NCBI GenBank assembly: GCA_000827325.1
Contig: KN832870.1
Coordinates: forward strand, 124,001-188,000
From: Oidiodendron maius Zn
Taxonomy: Eukaryota; Ascomycota; Leotiomycetes; Myxotrichaceae
Direction of reading: 5' to 3'
DNA: 64,000 bases
In this document: positions 57,891 to 64,000 of the stretch, piece after piece
Numbering within the stretch: position 1 is the stretch's first letter
Layout of the letters: every line of letters begins with the position of its first letter
Notes under the pieces: generated by a model
What the model saw: only the letters and a program-made list of their open reading frames with translations
The model's database searches: none
What the model was told of the DNA's origin: nothing
Program-made: the position numbers and the translations under genes

Positions 57891-59395
57891 TCAAGGTGTC
57901 ACCAAGGTAAGCTAACGTTTTGTGAACGCCTTAGAGCAGATCTTGCAGAGGAATGGCCCAGAGCCACTATCGTTTTTCCGGCCGGGATTTGGAGGGGCTA
58001 TTTCGGAGGGTGTATCCATTTTGACTCAATATGGGCATTTAGACATGTCGGTGATACTCTCACGCCGAAGCAGTCTGGTCATGGAGGATGCAAGGACTTT
58101 CGGAAAATCTGTTGTACGCGTGGGAGATGAAGTGTGGAGTGATATTGGTGCAATATGCCATACTTCTTTCAGTTAGACTATTAATTAGTCAGACTTGACC
58201 TCTACTGAGGCCCCGGCTCGTATTACATTCACACCACAAAGGATGACTAGGACTCCCACCTGTCGACCTGCTATCACGTGTTATTATATCAGCAAGAATC
58301 ATGTATTTAAAGCCACCCTTCTTGTCTAGTTTTACACCTTCAATCGAGTCCACTTCCCTCATATCTCAGGTTGACACCACCACTGTATATCAATTACCCT
58401 TTTCAGCTACATGTAGTGCGAATATTACTAAGATTACCTCTTTTAGACACTATACTGTAGTACAAATATAACTAGTATATCCCTTTATTGTTAGGCCTAT
58501 ATACATGTACAATTGCGAGGGGCGGAGTGGTGGCTTCGTGATAGCAATCCAGCTCCTACAGGTCCTCACACCAACTAATCCGAGCAACATGGAACATAGG
58601 CCTCCTTGCCTACATAATATGTCCAACCCAGACGCAAGGTTATCTAGTCATATTAGATTTTATCCAAGAGGCTCCAGCTTAGAAGTTCGGATCAGGGGCT
58701 ACAGAGGGTTCTCAGTTCAATTTGTCGTCAGTCACTTGGACCACAGGTTCCGAGACATGCCAAACAAGGCCGAAAGAAACACATGTTGGGAATACGGCGC
58801 AGTCTACCCGACTGGGTCCCTGGTTGTAGCAGTTCAGAATGGACCTATTTTTGAGCAGCGTAAGCTCTAATACGAACCATGTGGATGGTGCTTGCCGCTT
58901 CGGTGAAGGCACGGATTTGGGGGCGGGCTTACGAGGTACTGTGAGAAGCCGAGCTGTACAAGGATTTCTGCCCCCAACGCATGCGCGAGCACCAAAGATC
59001 CAGGTCATTAAAGGACGAGTTCTTGAGGCTTGGTGCATGGTAAGAGATCGGACCATTACCCATACACTTAGCCGAACACTGACATCAACGCGCCCAGCGA
59101 TCTCAAGCGCCAACAAAGATAGCCAACATACCATCCCGTCAACGCCAGTCGATAGCAGGACTAATATAAGGGCTTCAATCCTAGAAAACATAAATACAAT
59201 ATCAAACGCCCACGCTGCCTTATATCTTTGGAGGCTGCTAGAGCTTAGCCTCCTTCAGAGAAGGACTCAATACCAACAGTTGGCTGCTACTCACTTCGTC
59301 CAGCATTCCTATCCTTTATATCCTTCATCTCAGAGCCATCCCATATCGCCTATCCCATCGCGTACTTGTCGTTTGCCTTCTTGAGCACCACGACA
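57891..59395. other. Intergenic, no gene supported
   Basis: Frames at 58505-58870, 58712-59191 and 58839-59384 overlap each other in opposite directions with no family content. A CACGTG lies near 58275. Nothing else seen. Confidence 0.35.
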
Positions 59396-60088
59396 ATGCA
59401 AGCTCTAGCTCACTTTCTGCAGCCTAGCCAACACATCCGCAGTGGTCCTATCTGTCCCCCTAGACGTCCTAATCGCCCGATGAGGCGTATAGCTTTCCTC
59501 CGCAACACCGTCTCGGCGTGGGCATGGCCTTCGCGTGGAGGTTTGATCGTCCTAGAACGCCTCACCCCGGTTGACCTTGACTTCCTCGGCCTCGGCCCTC
59601 TGCGCCTACTCATAGAGCGCGACCCGGACCAAGATGCTGAAGACTGCTTCTGCCAGCAGCTTCTGCATCTTGGGGCCAAGTGGTTCGATAGCGTAGAGAG
59701 GTGCCAGTTCGTTGGCGGTGTGGCCGGGGAGGATGAACGCTGTGTCGATGATCTCGTGGCGGGAGTGGAAGAGCCACTTACGACTATGGAGAGACAATGG
59801 GTGTGTGTAGGCATTACTAGCAATGAGGGACTCTGGGTTGCCGAATATGATACTCCGCTACCCTTTGTGAAGGACAAGCACAATCTTGAGCCTCATGACT
59901 CCGCAAAGGTGCTGCTGGCGAGAACGATGGATGAGAGATGCAGCATCCTTAAGGGTATGGGAGCTAAGTTCTATGAAACTATTGAACAGTACGATGGGAT
60001 GGCATGCTTAAGGGCGTGGGAGAAGAAGACTACCGGAGAAATTGGCCCCTTTAAGCAGATTCCATATATCTTACCAAGTGCTGAATAA
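59396..60088 (+). CDS. Conserved fungal protein of unknown function
   Basis: Single exon, 230 aa from MQALAHFLQ; the frame is open 10 codons further upstream. Features: RGGLIVLERLTPVDLDFLGL, RDPDQDAEDCFCQQLLHLGAKWFDS, MERQWVCVGITSNEGLWVAEYDTP, AKVLLARTMDERCSILKGMGAKFYETIEQYDGMACLRAWEEK-like ending. I recall this pattern in many hypothetical proteins of Pezizomycotina but no function is known to me. No signal peptide or membrane segment. Confidence 0.72.
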   Translation: MQALAHFLQPSQHIRSGPICPPRRPNRPMRRIAFLRNTVSAWAWPSRGGLIVLERLTPVDLDFLGLGPLRLLIERDPDQDAEDCFCQQLLHLGAKWFDSVERCQFVGGVAGEDERCVDDLVAGVEEPLTTMERQWVCVGITSNEGLWVAEYDTPLPFVKDKHNLEPHDSAKVLLARTMDERCSILKGMGAKFYETIEQYDGMACLRAWEKKTTGEIGPFKQIPYILPSAE

Positions 60089-60606
60089 AGAGATGATATA
60101 CCTGCACGATATTGAGCGGACCAGGCTGAGACATCCGTAAGCCTAGATCAGTATAGTAGCAGCAAGGTCAAGCGTTTAATCTATAGCGCCTTCTTGTGTT
60201 AAGGTAAAACAGGATTAGTTTGCCTTTAAGGCTTTTTTCTAAGTAGTTCTAAGCCTTTGGTTCAGGGGGGTGATCTCCGTTTCTCCCTTGTGGCGATTTG
60301 TCGATTTTCCGTGTCGCTTTTCCGACAACATACTTTTCCGACGGTGAAATTCTCCAAACTTCACTATATTCAGTGAAATTAGTATTTTATTTCATCATTA
60401 TTATTTAATCTGCGGATAATTTTGTTTTGTTCAAACGTCCTTGCAAGTGTACTTAAGATGACATTCAAACCTCCCTTCTGTCATTCACTTCATCACTCAA
60501 TGACTATCATCATTCACCAACATCACGAATTCCATTCGTCTTATTCCTAGCAAGCTCATCTCAGCTTTTGAAAAATATCATCGATACTTCTTCATCACAA
60601 TTTATT
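60089..60606. promoter_or_regulatory. Upstream region of the GRE2-like gene
   Basis: 518 bases. A small inverted repeat TTCACT-N6-AGTGAA lies near 60360. CT- and CA-rich tracts from about 60480 to the start are typical of a fungal core promoter. Confidence 0.35.
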
Positions 60607-61738
60607 ATGGCCGGAGATCTCATTCTCGTAGGCCTCCCTGTCAAGCGGCGCTAAGAATCATTGCTCACATCTCCCAGATCACCGGCGTATCTGGATACAT
60701 TGGATTTAAGACACTAGTTCTGGCTCTCGAACATGGATTCAAAGTACGTGCTATTATCCGGAAGGCTGAACAGGCGAAAAAGCTCGAGTCCCACTGTCGT
60801 GTCGCACCCCATACCAAGAATCTCCAATGGGTCATCATTCCAGATCTTTCAAAAACAGACTCTTTCGATCCTTACCTTAAGGACGGTGTCACTGGAATTA
60901 TTCACGTGGCTTCTCCACTTGCAAATGAGGTAAATCTCCGTCATACACCCATCAAACACAAACTAACTTGTTCCAGACTGATGATTACGACCGCGATATC
61001 ATCTTACCTGCCATAAAATCGACCCTCGCAGTCCTCAACGCCGCTCAACGTGCCCCCTCAGTCAAACGAGTAGTCATTACCTCCTCAGCTGTCACCCTCG
61101 TTTCCTTCGCCTGGATGTTCGGTCCTGCCCCTCCCACACCAGACCTTACACTCTTCACCGCAGCCGACATCAACTCCAAACCTACGAAAGCTTCCTCGGC
61201 AATGGAAGCTTATTTCGTATCCAAAACTCTCGCGCGCATGGCCACAAAGGAATTCATGGAGAAAGAGAAGCCAAATTTTGAATTCGTGAACCTCTTGCCC
61301 ACAATGGTTTTCGGACCAGATGAACTGGCTACTAATATTAAGGAATTGATGATAAGCTCCCGCGGAACAGTGCTGAGTGCACTCATGGACGTCAAAATGC
61401 CTGAGATGATTGGAGCAACGGTGCATGTGGACGATGTGGCGAGGGCGCATATCGACGGCTTGAAATCATCTGTCCCGGGGAATAGGGAGTACATTTTGAG
61501 CTCGGATGTTCCGGAGGGGATCTGCTGGGAGGACGCGGAGATTGCTGTCAAGAGGAACTTTCCTGAAGCCGTGGAGAAAGGGATCTTCAAGTTGGAAGGC
61601 AGTATGACATTGAGACCTTGGAGGTTAGATACTACAGAGACGGAGGAGGCGTTTGGCTGGAAGCATGTATCATTTGAGGAGACAGTAAAAGAGCTAGTTA
61701 AGCAGTACATGGGGTTTGTCGAGGCAGAGAAGAAGTAA
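60607..61738 (+). CDS. NAD(P)-dependent epimerase/reductase, GRE2/dihydroflavonol-reductase-like
   Basis: Extended SDR that reduces aldehydes or ketones (methylglyoxal/isovaleraldehyde reductase group). Exons 60607-60627, 60678-60929 and 60977-61738 give 1035 bases, 344 aa. The first exon codes only MAGDLIL; the splice joins it to ITGVSGYIGF, the GxxGxxG motif. Then HVASPLANE, RVVITSSAVTLV (catalytic Ser), Tyr-x3-Lys in AYFVSKTLARMA, LLPTMVFGPD and VHVDDVARAHI. No signal peptide. A solo LTR copy starts only 78 bases after the stop. Confidence 0.92.
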
Positions 61739-61816
61739 CGTTAGTTTCTTCCTCTTCTTCATCTATCGCTTGTCCTCAGTGTTTCTTAGCTTTCTAAGGC
61801 GTACTTTAAAATATTG

Positions 61817-62004
61817 AGTTAGAGGTTACAGGGTGAGCTGGTTCATCGTGATGAGTTCAATACTAGTGTGTTTTATGGAATCAGTTGTATTGTCTAGAGT
61901 TCTAAGCGTATATAACCACGCAATATATATGGTGCGCCACCACTCGCTACGTTACGGATATACAGATCATTCGTTTGGATCCGAATGCCCGAACATCCTT
62001 CACA
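61817..62004 (-). mobile_element. Solo LTR-like relic, copy 2 (Ty1/copia-like)
   Basis: 188 bases matching 5155-5344. Flanks TATTG and TATTA agree at four of five positions, like those of copy 1. No internal element genes adjoin. Looks like a solo LTR of the same family and a similar age. Confidence 0.6.
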
Positions 62005-62868
62005 TATTATAAAAGTTGGTAAACTAGTCAAGCAACAGGAGAAGAGCCGCCGCTCGTGACAGATATCTCACAACCGGTGTATTAGGAAGGTCTGTTCTGG
62101 CGTACCGCGATCCTCAGCCCTCCGGCTGTTGGGTGGTGTATGTCCTGTTATTGGTGCAATTCCCCTTGAGGCCGGTTCTGAAGTGATTGGAGTCCGGCTC
62201 CGCAGACGGAAGCATGCACAGCTGCCTGAAACTCTCTAAACACAACACGCTCAACCGGTCGATGTCACAAATAGTTCTCGAAGCGTGCGAGGCGCTCGGC
62301 TTCGGATATTCCTCGTCGACCCTAACAACTAGTTCCTCAGCAGACACGAAGTCGGGGAGATATTGGTATACAAAGTGCAAATCCTCAAGCGGTGGATCAA
62401 GATTCGGGCTTGGACCACTCCGCTGACTTGTTTGTTCGCCGAGGGAGGCGCTACATCAACTAGGAGAAACCTACCCATATCGAGGCTCAATGAGCCCCAA
62501 GAGATGGTCTTGTTGCTTCCTTTTATCCTGTGCGAATTTCAAACAGGTATCAACTGCGGGCCTCGCGATATCAAGAGTCATGCGTTGAAGCTGCCTTCGC
62601 ACTAACAGATATCGGATTTTCCTGATGTTCTCTATGGCTATCAGCACATGATACCCCGGATTCAAGTAAGGTGGGTGAGGGCTCCCAATACGCCAAGAAC
62701 AGCGATATGCCAATTTTACCCTGAAACCCCTGTCTTCTATAACTTAACCTATACAATGCCATCTAATGCCACTAAAATCGAGGCTCTGACGATAAGTGGA
62801 AGATAATAGTGACTGCTATGTCAGTGAAGTCAGTGCCTAACGAGCACCGCCTACGAAGACAGTTATTT
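62005..62868. other. Intergenic, no gene supported
   Basis: Overlapping short frames on both strands (62114-62380, 62187-62426, 62471-62713) have no recognisable family. Confidence 0.35.
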
Positions 62869-62991
62869 AGGACAGTCATTGAGGATAGCCACTGAGGACA
62901 GCGGCTGGGGAGTGTCGCTGAGGACAGCATAACAGCCCCTGGGAACGGCTACTGAGAACGGCTACAGAGGACAGTCACGGAGGACGCAATG
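62869..62991. repeat. Degenerate ~13-bp minisatellite
   Basis: About nine units of the type AGGACAGYCACTG follow one another with small gains and losses (AGGACAGTCATTG, AGGATAGCCACTG, AGAACGGCTACAG, AGGACAGTCACGG). No reading frame uses it. Confidence 0.65.
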
Positions 62992-63940
62992 ACTATTCTC
63001 TTCTCCCACTTATTACCTCTTGCTTCTCCATGCACTTTGGTAGGAAATGGTGTTCTAGGCTCGCTCACTGTTTAGCCACTGAGATGTTGTTTTGCTTAAT
63101 ATAGCTGACTTGGGATGTAATAATCAGATGTCCATTATTTGTAGTTAGAATCTATGTGGTTTTTCTTTACAGCACTGGATACCAATCAGTTTTGAGTAAA
63201 TGATTGATTGCAAGGAAACCTAATGTCCATCCCTGCGTGGCGAAAAATCCACCGTGCCGACAAAAAATGATAGGTACTTTGACCTTAATCATCTTAAAAT
63301 CTATACATACCTCAATATCTCCTATATCTTTTTATAAGTTATGTTCCGTGACCACTCCCGGACACCCCATACCCTCCCACTAGAAAACCACGTTTACATC
63401 GTCGCCCTCATACCTGATTGCAAAGAGTCTCCTTTTATAGCGTAACAGACTTCCTCCACCACAGCCCCACCACTGAGCTTATACCATCCCTAATACTTAT
63501 AAAGGGGTCTTATCTGAGCTCTAAGGCCTTACTACTATGCAGGAAATGTCATCAGTCTTATCGTTGCTGTGGTGTATCGACACCTCGAGTCGACAACGCG
63601 ACTAACGATATTTGGTTAGAGCGAAACAACCCCACACTTGGTGTTACTTGACCCACGTGATAACACAATAACGCTTTATAGGTTGGCAACAGTCGACAGT
63701 ATTAGTTAGTTCCGTATGTACAGTACTGTGGAAGCCTTGCCGACACAATCATCATATCACAATGGGAAGGCCGGTCCATACAACGAAGCCGCAATTTGTG
63801 TGCCTATCGAGCGCCCTCTCATGCTGATGATCCTATTTATCTAGTTATCTGGAACGAACTCCTCTACAGCTCGAGTCATCGATTTTTTGATCTTCTTTCT
63901 GCCATCCCAATTCAGTCGACCCTCAGATCTCGAGACCAAT
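62992..63940. other. Intergenic, promoter of a gene at the window edge
   Basis: No coding content. A CACGTG lies near 63654. Confidence 0.3.
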
Positions 63941-64000
63941 ATGCGTCGCCTTCACAGGGTACGCGCGACATGGCTTTTCTTTTTCATTGCAGTTCTCACA
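63941..64000 (+). CDS. Start of a possible secreted or membrane protein, cut by window end
   Basis: ATG at 63941 opens a frame that runs off the window: MRRLHRVRATWLFFFIAVLT, a basic head plus hydrophobic run, as in a signal peptide or type II anchor. Only 20 codons are visible, so the family is unknown. Confidence 0.4.
   Translation, partial: MRRLHRVRATWLFFFIAVLT

Noticed and set aside
58505-59384. Overlapping 120-180-codon frames on both strands
   Set aside because: They shadow one another, show no family features and lie between well-supported genes.
1-64000. Secondary-metabolite backbone gene (PKS, NRPS, terpene synthase) or CRISPR array
   Set aside because: No ketosynthase, adenylation or terpene synthase motif was seen on either strand, and the organism is a eukaryote. 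The cluster therefore looks catabolic rather than biosynthetic.

Overview
The window is from a filamentous ascomycete (Pezizomycotina). Genes are broken by short GT..AG introns of about 45-95 bases, there are several Zn2Cys6 regulators, and enzyme families such as LaeA-like methyltransferases, NmrA-like proteins and DHA2/MCT-type MFS carriers are typical of that group. For the intron-bearing genes whose boundaries I worked out by hand, the summed exon lengths are divisible by three, except one transporter noted below. I cannot name the species; Leotiomycetes or Eurotiomycetes would fit.

Layout. 1.1-4.6 kb: a cytochrome P450 and a LaeA-like methyltransferase, divergently transcribed. 5.1-7.3 kb: decayed DNA with a solo LTR and a PDR-type ABC transporter pseudogene. 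7.3-11.0 kb: a monocarboxylate-type MFS carrier and a conserved protein of unknown function. 11.9-31.4 kb: a dense run of nine genes that reads like a catabolic cluster: FAD aromatic-ring monooxygenase, beta-carbonic anhydrase, zinc alcohol dehydrogenase, CocE-type hydrolase, Zn2Cys6 regulator, ACMSD-type amidohydrolase/decarboxylase, aldehyde dehydrogenase, second Zn2Cys6 regulator and a secreted carboxylesterase. Three enzyme pairs are divergent and could share promoters. Hydrolysis of an ester or amide, oxidation of alcohol to aldehyde to acid, decarboxylation and ring hydroxylation could run in series, with the carbonic anhydrase handling CO2/bicarbonate. That is inference. No ring-cleavage dioxygenase, polyketide synthase or NRPS is visible.

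32.6-41.8 kb: an AIF-like oxidoreductase pseudogene and its intact paralogue, an NmrA-like protein, an NTF2-like protein and an aldo/keto reductase. 43.5-52.2 kb: a small Cys/His protein, an epoxide hydrolase, a Zn2Cys6 regulator lacking its C-terminal part, a DHA2-type transporter with an apparent one-base homopolymer frameshift, and an SDR. 52.5-54.1 kb: a tRNA-derived SINE-like element with a perfect 12-bp target duplication, beside a decayed regulator fragment. 54.4-61.7 kb: a second MCT-type carrier, another Zn2Cys6 regulator, an unknown conserved protein and an extended SDR/GRE2-like reductase. 61.8-64 kb: a second solo LTR copy, a degenerate minisatellite and the start of a possible secreted or membrane protein at the window edge.

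Overall this is an accessory, gene-turnover-rich region: transporters, oxidoreductases and regulators mixed with relics and mobile-element scars.
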